Below, piece by piece: positions 29,901 to 39,678 of a stretch of DNA of 64,000 nt. How positions within the stretch are numbered: position 1 is the first letter of the stretch; every line of letters starts with the position of its first letter. The DNA lies in contig OX439136.1 of assembly GCA_949318235.1 (NCBI GenBank), positions 12,390,427 through 12,454,426 of the forward strand, read 5' to 3'. The notes below the pieces were generated by a model. The model saw only the letters and a list, made by a program, of their open reading frames with translations, was not told the origin of the DNA and made no database searches. The translations under genes and the position numbers were made by a program. The DNA comes from Ecdyonurus torrentis (Eukaryota > Arthropoda > Insecta > Ephemeroptera > Heptageniidae).

Positions 29901-32900
29901 ACAGTATCCTAACATACCTAAATATCAATGTTTATTTGACCAGAGTCATTGATTTCTAATTTCTAATACATTTTCCATTTACAAAATGTCAGATGCATGT
30001 TTATTACGTCACAGCTTACAACGTCATAAACCTGCAGCTAACATTTTGTAAATGTAAAATAAATTAGAAATCCATGACTCTGGCCAAATCAATGTTGATA
30101 TTTAGGTATGTTAGGATACTAGACATGTTTTTTGTTCAAGGTGTTCTATTTCTTTAATGTTACCTCCTCTTAAACAAATGTAATTATGTTGTCCTCAGAT
30201 CTTGCCGCTAATTGGGACAGCTGCGTACGACTGAGTTGCCTACGTCACAGTGCTACAGTGCATACAAACTGCGATATCGTATCTCCTTTCCCGAACTTTG
30301 AGCCTGAAATAAACATGAAGTCTGATGGAACAGTGATTATCAACACTGGCAATTTTCTACATGTGCTACGTATTGAATTAGAATCTTCTGTGAGAAACAA
30401 TGATACAGAAGATCCATTACTACGACAAGAAAATGAAGATGATGATATGCTGTCATCACTTTTATTACAAAATTGTGAGTTATCATACACTCAACAACGT
30501 ACTACTAATAATGGACCTCATGCTTCACCTATTATGTTCCTAAAAAGTCCTCAATACTTTAGTACTAGTGAAGATGAAGAACCAAGTGAAAAAAGACCTA
30601 AATTATTTGTGCCTGATTCAGAAAGTGATGATTCAGTACTGAGTAGTGATTTGGTGCTAAGTAAAAATTCAAAATTTGCAAAAGCAAGACAAAATAAAGA
30701 AAAATTATTTTTTCTTGATGAAGAAACATCAACACCTACTGCAAATTCATTAAAACAATTAGAAGAAGCTGAAAAAGCTTATGAATTTATTGATGAAAAT
30801 CCACCTGATATTAAATTGAGTGTTTATAGACTGAGAAGATTAGCAGATAAGAAATATGAATTTAATGTTGATGGTGAAGATGAATCGGAAAATATAATTC
30901 CATATCGTGTTGTAAGACAAGAGTCTCCGAGTAAGAAATCTCATGAAGGTTCACCTCAACCTTGTTCAACACGTAGAATCTTACCGTCACAGAGCACAAT
31001 GCAGGAACTGAGTATTCATACGTCACCACCATTCTCACCCTCGGAGACGAGCGAAGATAATAATAAGGTTCTCAGACCTTTGAATTCTAATAGTATGCTC
31101 TCTCAACAACAGATGCCATCTCCAAGTTCTAGATCAAGTCCTAGGCCGTGTCATATGTCAGATTTAGCATCACCTGGAGGCAGGTCGAAGAGAGAGTTAT
31201 CAGTTCCCAATGAACAGTCCAGGAAACCTGTAAGTAATTTTTTATTACACTTTGAAAACATGATGATGAAGGCACGTGAGAATGAAAGTATTCAGACAAT
31301 AACATTAGGCTTACTGAGCTACATTAACTTATGTTATATTTTATATTTATTCAGTATTGGTTGTTTTCAGTTCAAGTATCTGGTCACACTGCAGAGGAGG
31401 TACTTTGAAGTGGATGATGAGATTGTCTCTGTTATCACAGACATAGAAGGTAAGATTAAATTGTTGTAAGGTTAATAATGTATTCAATTTAAGTTAAAAT
31501 AACATCGCGGTTTAGGTAGAGACAGTGGTAAAAATTTTGCGTTTTTATTGTGACAGCGATAGTAAACTAGCTCTCTCTGATTGGCTAATGAGAACCCACT
31601 AGCCAATCAAAGAGCTAACTTACTATCGCTGTCACAATAAAATCGCGACATTTTTACCACTGTCTCTACCTTTCGGATCAATATTGAAGAAGAGGATAGA
31701 AATACGAAGGTATTTTGATAGATTAGGTAATCCAAAGAGAATATCATTATTCAATTTTCTGTTGCTTTTTATTTTATCCTGGAAGTTATATTTTGTTGCC
31801 CATTTGATCAATGTAATTTTAACCCGGAATACACGTCTCCAGCTGACTACTACTTTTCAGCGGGAATTCTCTTTGGATTACATAAGTTATCTACTTACAT
31901 TAAGAAATACCAGCAAGGGCCTTACTATAGTGGAAGTTCTATGGAGAGGACGAGTTCTCACGTGGCACAGATTTAAAATGATTATACAACTATAACTGTG
32001 GTACTTGAGACCTCAACCTCTCCATAGAACTTCTACAGTGGTAAGGTCCTTGCTGTTATTTTTATTCTTTTTACTTTAATATTGGCAAATAATGTATAAC
32101 AGAGTAACTAAACTAGGAACTCAACACCAGAGCTAACAAATAATAGAGTGCCATCATTTTGGGATGTAATATATAAATGAAGAGGTAATGAATTTCATAG
32201 CAATAAAACAAAAAGTCGTTATTTGAATTTACACACAATTTTTGATACTATTATTTATTTTCTAAGTTCCAATGCAGCATAATGTTTTTGTCACTAGAAA
32301 AACATTTTATAGGGCAAATTCAATTTGTATTTTATTTATCTCTTTCTCCTAAAATGATTTAGAAATAATGTAGCAGCAGGTTCTTGCAATTTTTTTAGTG
32401 CTTAAATATACTATCACATTCCCTTGTGTAGTTGATAATTAAAATATTTGATAGGAAAACACATAGATAGCTTAGGAAACAGTTGTGATAGAAAACATAT
32501 TTTCTATCAAATTGTTTTAAAATCAACTATCGCATAAACGATTTTTTCCTAATACAAATTTTCACTTGTGAAGTGTTGATCTAGTATGGTATTCACTCGT
32601 AACCCTGGAATGTCTATATTGTCGTAAATAACTGTATTTTTTTACACTTCTTGTTGCCCACTCCCGTCCGCAATTTTTATGCTTTCGGTACTACTACCGC
32701 TATCTATAGCCAAAATTTTAAATCACTGGGACTGTCCTGTCGGCTCTAATACATTTTTAAATTATTTCCAAAAATAGAGTTTTAGGTTCCAGTAATACAG
32801 GTGAATACCGTAGCTATTTTGTAATTTAATTTTCCATATTTCATTCAGACGATGACCTAAGTGCAACCACAGGGTATCACTCAGCACTACCTCTTGAGGT

Positions 32901-35900
32901 ACATGGCTCAGGATATGCTCAGATGCAAATGGTCTCAAACTCTAAAGCCGGAAAACTGGTAAGGATTATTAATTAAACCATCAAAACAGAAACTAAAATT
33001 TAAGCAATGTTAACAGCGTGCTTCGTGCATCCTGGTGCAGCAGACCAGCTTTGATATTGAACAGTTTTGTCACGAGATGGCCCAAGTGATGTGTGCAGAT
33101 GCAGGCATGAAGTACTGGTTCTGTAATGACTATGATGTGGAGATTGTAGATGTAAGTATTCATGTATTTTAAGGCAAGAAATCAGATACTGCGGGATTTT
33201 ACTAAAAAAATTGTAAAGAAAACAAAATCTGAAATTTTGCACAGTGATACACTAGGGTATTTTATATTCAAAAATGTAAAATAATTGGGGGGGGGGGGGG
33301 GTCACCATGCTAGATTTTAAGTTATGATTTTTTGAAGTTTTAGTCCCATAATAGCCCATGTTAATTTCAATAAATAATTTATCTCTTATTTGATGGTCAC
33401 GGGTTCTGAAAATTTTATCATAGGCAGCTGTTACTATTAACTTTTAAATGGCATCATTAAGTTTTGAAGTTTCCTTTTTAGATAATGAGATACTAGCTAT
33501 CTATATACAACCCTTAATAACAGCTCCCTTATGTAGCTCCCTGCACTGTAAATGTCATTAGATCAATTAAATTTATGCACAAATAAGACTTCCAAATAAA
33601 ACCAAATTCTTAGTACTCATGCCAACTTTAAAAATACTACTTATTTAAAGACTGAGGGATATATTATTAAGGAAAACAAACCATCGTGCTTAGGTATGAT
33701 AAAATTGAAAGAAAAAGATAGGAGAAACCAGCAAAGGCCTTAACATAGTGAAGAGAGTTCCATAGTTTGGTGGAAATCTTGCTAGCACAGATATAAAAAC
33801 TAACACATTGGAAATATTTTGGCAATAAACTCCAAGAGAGATGGAGTATATTGTGCCTTCATCAGTCCTTACAGACTCGGAGAGAAACTATGAAAGACTA
33901 ATTAATGTACTGGTATCTTTTTGTTAGGTGTGCCCTAATTCTGGAGATGTGATTGTTGTGGCCTTCCTTCTACTGCAAGCCACTGGAAAATCCAAGAGTA
34001 TCAGCAAAACACAAAGGTAAATTGATTATTATTGGTATTTATTTTATTGAAAGCAGTATGAGCCACTAGTTCATACTCTTAAAGTTTAATTTCGGCCTGG
34101 GCTAGAAATTTTTCCCTACCACGTTGCTCCTGTTGGTGCTCATTTTATCTCCCATTCCTATCTGTCTGTCTTGTCTTTTATTATCTATTGTTGTTATTTA
34201 ATTAATAAAACAAAATTAGAAGGAAAAAAAGTATAGGCCTATAGAAAGTGAGCGAGTTTATTATTATTATTATTTTTTTTTTTTAGTTAGTAAAAGTTGT
34301 GCCCTTGTGAATTAAGTAACAGTTGTTGTAATTTAATAAATATGGGTTAATAAATATAGGTATAGTAATTATAAATTAATAAAATTGCAAAACTATAAAA
34401 TACTAAACCAATAGATTAAAGGTGCCCACTTATTTATCAGTTAACTGAAAATTAGAGGAAAAGAGTTGTAGTATCAAGGCCTGGTCATTAAAGATTATTA
34501 GGAATGTCCTTATAATTTTTACTTTAGAGAATTTTCAACACAAGTATAATGCTTATTATTATTATTATTATAATTTAAGATACGAATGGCCGCATTTTTC
34601 TGTGACATATGTACAGCTCTGTCCACTAGTTTGAGAACGATTTGTATAGGCAACCCACAACCACACTATGTTATCTTTACGAGAAAATGCTGCGGCCGCC
34701 GCTGCCCCGATCTCAAACTAGTGTCCAGAGCTGTACATAGCTTATCGTCTATTGTTAACTGACCTTTGTATTTGTGTAAAATCAGCAGACACATCCTGAG
34801 TGGTCTACAACGACGTATGTACCAGGGTAGCTTTGTGTTCACCTGGAACCTGGAGTCAGGTCGTTACTGGGTGGTGCGCACTTCACCTCTACGTGAACCT
34901 GACCAAGGCACCCCCTGGCACCCGGCCAGACACGAGCGTAACGCCATGCGTCGCATTGCACCTCCTCTACCCACCTACCCTCCTGTCAGGAAACTTACCA
35001 ACCTGAGCGTGCTGAAAGGTGTGTTGCTCAGACGCATATATATTTAGATCTATCTCACTTGTTCCATTATAATCATTTTTAGCATTTTATTTGTAATCAA
35101 TTAAAAAGTAGAAAATGAAGTAAAATACCAAAATTATAATTTATTAACAATATATTTGAGTTACAATTACTATTATTTCTATTTTCTTATAATAGTAGCC
35201 CTACTATTTATCAACATGCTGGCTGCTATTTACTGCAGTTGCATTTTTAAAATACTTCTCACTTGCATTAAACATCTTTAAAACTTTGGCATCACAAATT
35301 GCATACGGTATTCATATGTCTTGCGTTAAAGTTTCAAAACCTTTAAGTGAGTGGAAAGTATTTTTAAAAATTTGTAACTGCAAATCATAGTGGCAAGCAC
35401 ATTACAATACATCTTAGTGTAAAAAATTGTCGAACAATTAAGTGCTACCTTGATAAAATAACATGATGAACTATTTCAACTATTTGCATTAATGAAGTAA
35501 TTTAACAATGTTAAATTGCATTAATTGAATGTTAAAGTAGCTAAAGAAATCATGTACTAAAAAATAAAAAAAATTAACAAAAAATCTCATAGATAAATCA
35601 CAAGATACATACACACATTTCATCTCTTAATCCTTCTTTAGCCTCACAAACTAGGGAGAAAACTTATAAAGTTGGCAATTTGCTTTACAATTTCTATTGT
35701 ATACCTGGATTTCTTGATGTTATGACTTCCAAAAGTTGCCTACTTTACAATATTGGAACCCCAGTTTGTGAGGGTACAAAAGGGTTGAAGTGACATAATA
35801 AGTGGGTTGCATTTCATGATTTATCAATTTGCTTTGCATACAGAGGCCTTTAATTGTTATCTCATTTAAGTGGTGCTTATTGTACACTCGGTAGTCTCTA

Positions 35901-36935
35901 AATTTACCCATCAGAGCAATGACGCTTTCTTCAGAAAACAATCAACATGTCGTCTTAAGTGACAGCAGCATTGCTAGATTTAACCTTCACTAATGGAGCT
36001 GCAGGTGTTCTGCGAGGTTAAATTTGCCAATGCTGCTGTCACGACCCAGATGGGGCTCATAAGGCTGTTGTGACGTCACGTGAATCGTTTTGAACTCCCC
36101 TAATGTTGACCGTATTATAAAGAAAGTGGCATCACTTTCGTGGGTACATTTAGTGACTGCTGAGTTGTACCATAGATTGTAACATTAAGATGAATTACTA
36201 TATTGTACACTGAAGACCATACTAAACCCAACATCAAAGACGATGCCGCTTCTTAAAGAATTCATTCATGATTTGCAGGTAATTGGCAACCCTGCTCTTA
36301 CCTGACCATGTATTTTCTACACTTTTCTTTAGAAAGCGGCATCGTGATTGATGTTGGGCTTACTGTGGCTGACAGTGTACTGTGGCATGTTGATAACTTG
36401 TACAATTACTATGCAGTATTATTATTTTACATTTCTACATAAATATGTATAATCCAGTTCCTTTTATAAGCAATAAATATAAACAAATTATTTAATAAAA
36501 TGTATTGTTTATTTACTGGGGGAAAAAGAAGAAGAAGTTATTTATTGCTGTTCATTCCAAGTTACTACTAGTTCCATATAATATAGGTAACTCTTGAAAT
36601 AAAAAAAAAGTATTTAAATTTTTAAATTTTTCCCCTTCTACAGTATACGTGTCTTTTAACTTGTAAGGACTGTATTTGTCACATGCCGTAAGCTCGTGAT
36701 TTTGTGAAATTTGATTGTGTGAAGTCAACTGTTTATCCTGACCAACAGGATATAGGCTTTGCAATGTAAAACCCTTTCAATTTTATGAAATGACCATTTC
36801 CTGGGTTCCTTTTAATTTCACAAGATTTAGAGTTTACTCTATTTTGAATTGTAGTTAATATTATGTTATGTTTCAGGAGTTTCATTGAGTACGTTATTGG
36901 ACGTAGAGAATCACATGAGGATATTTCTGCAGTAA
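24892..36935 (+). CDS. DCAF15: DCAF15, CUL4-DDB1 substrate receptor, 11 exons, 780 codons
   Basis: Substrate-recognition subunit of the CRL4 (CUL4-DDB1-RBX1, with DDA1) ubiquitin ligase; the human protein is the aryl-sulfonamide target that recruits RBM39. Coding exons: 24892-25020, 25562-25692, 27910-28155, 28406-28530, 30199-31229, 31371-31449, 32849-32958, 33041-33151, 33928-34016, 34786-35018, 36877-36935. Family landmarks are HIVLGFSRCGQFLLTYT (human HIFLGFSKCGRYVLSYT), LYLALCQWPNDNTKMLIYG, CLRHSATVHTNCDIVSPFPNFEP, TSFDIEQFCHEM, FCNDYDVEIVDVCPNSG and the C-terminus GVSLSTLLDVENHMRIFLQ. The protein is longer than human DCAF15 (600 residues) because the acidic, Ser-rich, probably disordered middle, encoded by one 1031-nt exon, is expanded. 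An in-frame stop at 24841-24843 fixes ATG 24892 as first Met. AATAAA at 36964 is a plausible polyadenylation signal. DET1, a related fold, fits worse. Confidence 0.94.
25562..25692 (+). CDS. DCAF15 exon 2
   Basis: The acceptor is ATTTCAG and the donor AAAGG|GTAAGA. It reads LFGSFSRQPRASAVRPPILK, then SCFTFRLQDLIPKSALLKG with the last Gly codon split. It corresponds to the basic N-terminal DDB1-proximal segment. Confidence 0.9.
26062..26675. mobile_element. Non-autonomous DNA transposon, 614 bp, in DCAF15 intron 2
   Basis: Terminal inverted repeats of about 70 bp. CCAATCATAGAATACTTGC with AAAAGTAGGT at the left is mirrored by ACCTACTTTTGCAAGTC and TTCTATTGTTGG at the right. The repeats continue as GAGCTCAACAATACTAA-type arms. 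Internally, a second inverted pair (GACTTTGTGTTTC / GAACACAAAGTC, CATGCTTCC / GGAAGCATG) spans 26435-26605, and CTTGTCTTGGCCAAGGCAAG forms a palindrome near 26265. No transposase seen. Confidence 0.78.
27910..28155 (+). CDS. DCAF15 exon 3
   Basis: The acceptor is ATTTTCAG and the donor GTTAG|GTAAAT. It encodes GHIVLGFSRCGQFLLTYTCG, the hallmark strand pair of the DCAF15 N-terminal propeller half. HWWACLPRG, VAEVTLFKDQ and LYLALCQWPNDNTKMLIYGV follow. This is the most recognisable exon of the gene. Confidence 0.96.
28406..28530 (+). CDS. DCAF15 exon 4
   Basis: The acceptor is TTTACCAG and the donor GGAAG|GTGTGT. It reads SEPHFTTTMTTQAQPFYLTV then TMVPSLHNCQDCQRVAATFEVE. The CxxC pair (NCQDCQ) aligns with GRCAACQDA of human DCAF15. 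Confidence 0.92.
28964..29346. mobile_element. Penelope-derived foldback, 380 bp, in DCAF15 intron 4
   Basis: The left half carries GAAAGAAAAGGATAGG, CCAGCAAGCGCCTTACCATA, AATCTTGCTAGCACAGATAT and AACTCCAAGAGAGATGGAGT. The right half is the mirror, from TCTGTAAGAACTGATGAAGG to TCTGTGCTAGCAAGATTTTT. A 29-base T tract replaces part of the right arm. A half-copy lies at 33660-33897. Confidence 0.78.
29507..29740. mobile_element. Penelope-derived foldback, diverged, in DCAF15 intron 4
   Basis: ACCAACAAGTGCCTTGCCATAA followed by TAGCACAAATATTTACATTG is mirrored by CAATGTAAATATTTGTGTTA. The centre holds CCTCTTCTTCAATTTCTTTA and CTGAAGAAGAAGGC. The terminal words are those of the CCAGCAAGGGCCTTACCA family. 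Confidence 0.65.
29861..30158. mobile_element. MITE family B, copy 1 (about 298 bp)
   Basis: The ends TTAAAGGAATAGAACAC and GTGTTCTATTTCTTTAA pair. The inner arms GAACAAAAAATATGCC, CTAAATATCAATG and ATTGATTTCTAATTT mirror across a centre with ACGTCACAGCTTACAACGTC. A second copy lies at 42353-42624. This one sits 40 bp before DCAF15 exon 5, so it may approach the branch-point region. Confidence 0.85.
30199..31229 (+). CDS. DCAF15 exon 5, large disordered-region exon (1031 nt)
   Basis: The acceptor is GTCCTCAG and the donor AAACCT|GTAAGT. The first 60 codons are ordered (SCLRHSATVHTNCDIVSPFP, NFEPEINMKSDGTVIINTGN, as in human [23 protein letters not shown]). The rest is acidic and Ser/Pro-rich (EDEEPSEKRPKLF, SSRSSPRPCHMSD), probably unstructured and a likely phosphorylation region. 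It is longer than the vertebrate counterpart. Reading stays open through the donor into the 141-nt intron. Confidence 0.93.
31371..31449 (+). CDS. DCAF15 exon 6
   Basis: The acceptor is TTGTTTTCAG and the donor GAAG|GTAAGA. It reads FKYLVTLQRRYFEVDDEIVS then VITDIEG. It begins the C-terminal domain, comparable with YTKLYYVLESG of human DCAF15. Confidence 0.85.
31513..31672. mobile_element. MITE, 160 bp, near-perfect foldback in DCAF15 intron 6
   Basis: AGGTAGAGACAGTGGTAAAA is mirrored by TTTTACCACTGTCTCTACCT. The inner arms TTTATTGTGACAGCGATAGT and ACTATCGCTGTCACAATAAA pair, then GATTGGCTAATG and AGCCAATC. It lies 60 bp after exon 6. Confidence 0.85.
31898..32068. mobile_element. Penelope-derived short foldback in DCAF15 intron 6
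   Basis: ACCAGCAAGGGCCTTACTAT and AGTTCTATGGAGAGG pair with CCTCTCCATAGAACT and GTGGTAAGGTCCTTGCTG. Essentially two terminal fragments of the 40-kb element placed head to head around about 60 bp. Confidence 0.8.
32849..32958 (+). CDS. DCAF15 exon 7
   Basis: The acceptor is TTCATTCAG and the donor AAACTG|GTAAGG. It reads DDDLSATTGYHSALPLEVHG then SGYAQMQMVSNSKAGKL. Phase fits both neighbours; equivalent to the KISLPFVVTDL region of the human protein. Confidence 0.86.
33041..33151 (+). CDS. DCAF15 exon 8
   Basis: The acceptor is tandem (GTGCAGCAG), so it may start at 33041 or 33044. Donor GTAGAT|GTAAGT. It reads QTSFDIEQFCHEMAQVMCAD and then AGMKYWFCNDYDVEIVD, matching human [33 protein letters not shown]. 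Confidence 0.93.
33184..33512 (+). repeat. Dispersed repeat family E, copy 1
   Basis: Colinear with 56734-57066. Shared words are GAAATTTTGCACAG, AAAAATGTAAAATAAT, GGGGGTCACCATG.TAGATTTTAA, TAGTCCCATAA.AGCCCAT, GGTCAC.TGTTCT, and GATTTTGAGATAC.AGCTATCTA. Non-coding; no terminal inverted repeat recognised. Confidence 0.75.
33660..33897. mobile_element. Penelope-derived element, single arm, in DCAF15 intron 8
   Basis: Carries AAGGAAAACAAACCATCGTG, GAAAGAAAAAGATAGG, CCAGCAAAGGCCTTAACATA, CTTGCTAGCACAGATAT, CTCCAAGAGAGATGGAGTA and CAGTCCTTACAGACTCGG. It is the left arm of the 28964-29346 element without its mirror. It ends 30 bp before exon 9. Confidence 0.78.
33928..34016 (+). CDS. DCAF15 exon 9
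   Basis: The acceptor is TTTTGTTAG and the donor CAAAG|GTAAAT. It reads VCPNSGDVIVVAFLLLQATG then KSKSISKTQ, matching human VCPETNQVLINIGLLLLAF. Confidence 0.92.
34614..34733. mobile_element. Tc1/mariner-type MITE, 120 bp, copy 1
   Basis: Flanked by TA on both sides (34612-34613, 34734-34735). Ends CAGCTCTGTCCACTAGTTTG and CAAACTAGTGTCCAGAGCTG pair. The interior GGCAACCCACAACCACACTA and GCGGCCGCCGCTGCCCCG is shared with 58592-58711, which has the same length. It lies in DCAF15 intron 9. Confidence 0.88.
34786..35018 (+). CDS. DCAF15 exon 10
   Basis: The acceptor is tandem (ATCAGCAG), giving start 34786 or 34789. Donor GAAAG|GTGTGT. It reads SRHILSGLQRRMYQGSFVFT, WNLESGRYWVVRTSPL and PPVRKLTNLSVLK. 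It corresponds to human [25 protein letters not shown] and to the RYVNRMTNEALHKG segment before the C-terminus. Confidence 0.93.
35959..36043. repeat. Inverted repeat in DCAF15 intron 10
   Basis: GTGACAGCAGCATTGCTAGA with TTTAACCTT is mirrored by GAGGTTAAATTTGCC and AATGCTGCTGTCACG. Short MITE-like hairpin. Confidence 0.65.
36205..36380. repeat. Inverted repeat in DCAF15 intron 10
   Basis: GTACACTG, ACCCAACATCAAAGACGATG and GCCGCTTCTTAAAGAA are mirrored by TTCTTTAGAAAGCGGC, ATCGTGATTGATGTTGGG and CAGTGTAC. A MITE-like foldback distinct from the preceding one. Confidence 0.68.
36877..36935 (+). CDS. DCAF15 terminal exon with stop
   Basis: The acceptor is ATGTTTCAG. With the split codon it reads GVSLSTLLDVENHMRIFLQ then TAA, matching human GCSLKVLADSERYTWIVL. 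AATAAA at 36964-36969 lies 29 bp after the stop. Confidence 0.92.
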
Positions 36936-36963
36936 TTTATCTCATCTGGACTTTGTACAATAC

Positions 36964-36969
36964 AATAAA
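36964..36969 (+). terminator. Candidate DCAF15 polyadenylation signal
   Basis: AATAAA shortly after the DCAF15 stop, followed by CAATATGTATGATCTAATTA and a T/G-rich stretch with GTCATCTTG. The hexamer is common in AT-rich DNA, so this is only the first plausible site. Confidence 0.35.
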
Positions 36970-37031
36970 CAATATGTATGATCTAATTACTGTCATCTTG
37001 ATATAGTAACTTCATTAAATTAGAGACATTT

Positions 37032-37256
37032 AACAGAGAAGTGACAACCTCATGTTTTTAGGCAGACCCACAATGCATCTGTTTTTGAAAGGCCTGCTAA
37101 AAGTACCCAAAAGTTTAAGCTAAATGATTGGCTACCCACAAAATTGGAGCTTTCTCATTGGCAAAGAGTATTTCGTCTGTCATTTAAGTTTGGGTACTTT
37201 TATCGGGCTTTCAAAACATATGTATGGCGGGTCTGACCGGTTGTAGCTTCTCTGTT
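37032..37256. mobile_element. MITE, about 225 bp
   Basis: AACAGAGAAGTGACAACC at the left matches the reverse complement of GGTTGTAGCTTCTCTGTT at the right. The inner arms GGCAGACCCACAATGCAT and AAAGTACCCAAA.TTTAAG also mirror. It lies about 100 bp after the DCAF15 stop. Confidence 0.8.
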
Positions 37257-37449
37257 CTTTGCATTAAATCACGAGTTTAAGAAATTTAAAAATTTAAAAA
37301 ATCACATTATGGTGATTTGTCATGCGTTTTTATATATACCTAATATTTAAAAAAAAAAAAAAAAAAAAAAACATATATATATATATATAGAAGAGAAAAG
37401 GTCATATAAAATATAATTTTAATTTCTCTGTCCCTCATCTATGTATTTT

Positions 37450-37682
37450 ATTAAGTAGGTAGGGTATGGTAGATTGTAGCACAATGATGCCAATGTTGTA
37501 ACTTTGAGCCAATCATTGCCTGAGTTAGACGTCATATGATCACAATAAACCAATGTCCTGCAGTTTAAACTTCATGAGGGCTTAAAATGGCCAATAGTGT
37601 CACAATCTTATTCATTAGAAAAAATTAGCCATGTTGATGGGTTTTTTTCTATCAAGTGCCATTTATAATACCCTACTTCCTT
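37450..37682. mobile_element. Possible MITE, about 230 bp
   Basis: The ends TTAAGTAGGTAGGGTAT and ATACCCTACTTCCTTA are inverted. The word CATGTTGATG followed by TTTTTTTCTATCAA recurs at about 13818-13845, suggesting a second, partial copy inside PTBP. Confidence 0.5.
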
Positions 37683-38255
37683 AAACTTTAGTTTTAGTGT
37701 CCATTTAGATTTCTAAGATATCGTACATCATAAAGAACAAATGACATAACACTCAAGTTTCTAAAGAAAAATGAAAAAAAAAAAAGTATGAAATTTTTTA
37801 GTAAAATAAAATCCTCACATATTTTTCAATATTAGTCAAAAATTTCGTGAGATTAAAAAAAAAATGAAAAAAATAACATTCCTTTTATAATAGTTCCCAT
37901 GGATACATTTATTATTATGACCAAATAAAAAATTGATATTCAGTGTTAAAATAATAATAGTAAAGTGTCATTGTCATAGGTTGGGTTTTAAATTCACATA
38001 TAATGTGGTATTAGATCTTACAATTATTGTATTTTGTAATTGTGCAAAGTCAACTAATTTTATTGTATTAAAAAAAGTGTATTTTTATGTAGAAAAATTG
38101 AGCTATAAATTCATTAATATTTATTTAAATTATGTAACTATTACATTGTGTTGTGGAGCAGATTAAAATTCCATTTGCACAACTGAAAAACATGTACAGA
38201 CACTGTGGCTTAAAATTTTACTCGATTGCAATATGGAAATACTAACTATTTAAAT

Positions 38256-38311
<56 letters not shown>

Positions 38312-38374
38312 CATAAATGTCTTCTCAAGGTTTATTGTTATCAACTGGTTCATACTTCAAACAATGTCACTAAT

Positions 38375-38687
38375 ATGTTTGAAAGAAAAGGATATCAGAA
38401 AGCCAGCAAGGGCCTTACCATAATGAAGAAAGTCTCATAGTTTGGTGAAAATCTTACTAGCACAGCGATAAATAATAATAATAATAAAACATATTGGAAA
38501 GCTTTTAGTATATCGTGAGTTTAATGCCAAAAGCTATAAAATATTCATTAGTTTTTATGTCTGTGCTAGCAAGATTTTTACCAAACTACTACGGTACTCT
38601 TTACTTTAATGGTTTTCTCCTATCTATTTTTTTTTTTCTTCTTCAAGTTTATCATACCTAACCATGATGGTTTATCTTCCTTAATAT
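38375..38687. mobile_element. Penelope-derived foldback, about 313 bp
   Basis: The left end GAAAGAAAAGGATATCAG, CCAGCAAGGGCCTTACCATA, AATCTTACTAGCACAG is mirrored by CTGTGCTAGCAAGATTTTTA and TTTCTCCTATCTATTTTT. The end words CCTAACCATGATGGTTTATC and CCTTAATAT match the right flank of the 40.3-kb copy. Confidence 0.78.
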
Positions 38688-38699
38688 CTCTCTTTTCTT

Positions 38700-38808
38700 A
38701 CATTGTTAATATTTTTTAGTATCAATCCAAAAACAATACATTTCATATAGGTAATTTTGTTTTTAAAAAGGAACATTGAAAGTTCTTCAGGCTATATAAA
38801 ACGTACTT

Positions 38809-38845
<37 letters not shown>

Positions 38846-39675
38846 AAAAGGCAATAGAATAATATTTTATATCCCAATCTATAAATGAAATATTTGATGT
38901 CTCTGTGACAACGTATATTGGAACATTTATCAACATATTAAGAGACAAAATATGTCTAGAAATTGCTAAAAATGAAACTTTATTTGTATAGTGAAAAGAA
39001 AAAAAAAGGTGTCAAATGCTCAATTTTTCTAATAATGAGATGTATATTCTTAGATGACAGGAGAAAACTAAAGTAGAATTAAAAACTATGTAACTCACAG
39101 ATATACATACAGTAACTTTATTTGCCTATAACTTGTATGTAACTCAGAAGATAAAAATAATAAGAAACATAAAAGGCTAAAAAGTATTTGTACTTCTTCT
39201 TTTTAAGTTGTAAGCTAGCTCAAATTTTATTAGTGATTTATATAATAATATATAACATCAAGGGTGTTCCATTATTATGTCCAAAATTCACTTCACCTTC
39301 TAACAAAATTGTCCTATAATCGACTCTAAATTGTGGATATTTTCTGTTTCAAGTTGTTTGTAGCAAAATAATAATAATAATAACTTATAATAAGGCTTAT
39401 AGACTTGGATATTATAGCAGAGCACCTTTGATATATGTATATTATAACTGTATTATAATTAAGCTTTCAATATGTCATTGAAACGTGAATGAAGTTATGT
39501 GATTCAACTTTTTTTTAACCTGTTTCAAATATTTGGTCAGAAATATGTTTACCTTATTTGAAAAAATAATAATAATTCCTGATTTTAATTATGTTGGTGT
39601 AGCCTAATTTGTTAAGAAGGTAGGTGGGAGTTATTTTCAATTCATGATTTGTGTGATTAAATGGCATTAAAATAA
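38700..39675. other. Intergenic AT-rich DNA
   Basis: No gene, RNA gene or complete mobile element was recognised. Contains a 32-base A tract near 38811-38842 and short AATAAT runs. Confidence 0.6.
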
Positions 39676-39678
39676 TAA

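Noticed and set aside
30245..30490. 81-codon minus-strand frame within DCAF15 exon 5
   Set aside because: Shadow of the well-supported plus-strand exon.
24892..36935. Assignment of the second gene to DET1 instead of DCAF15
   Set aside because: DET1 shares a related architecture, but the HI.LGFS.CG, CLRH..., PFP.F.P and C-terminal G.SL..L motifs fit DCAF15, and DET1's [21 protein letters not shown] region is not present.
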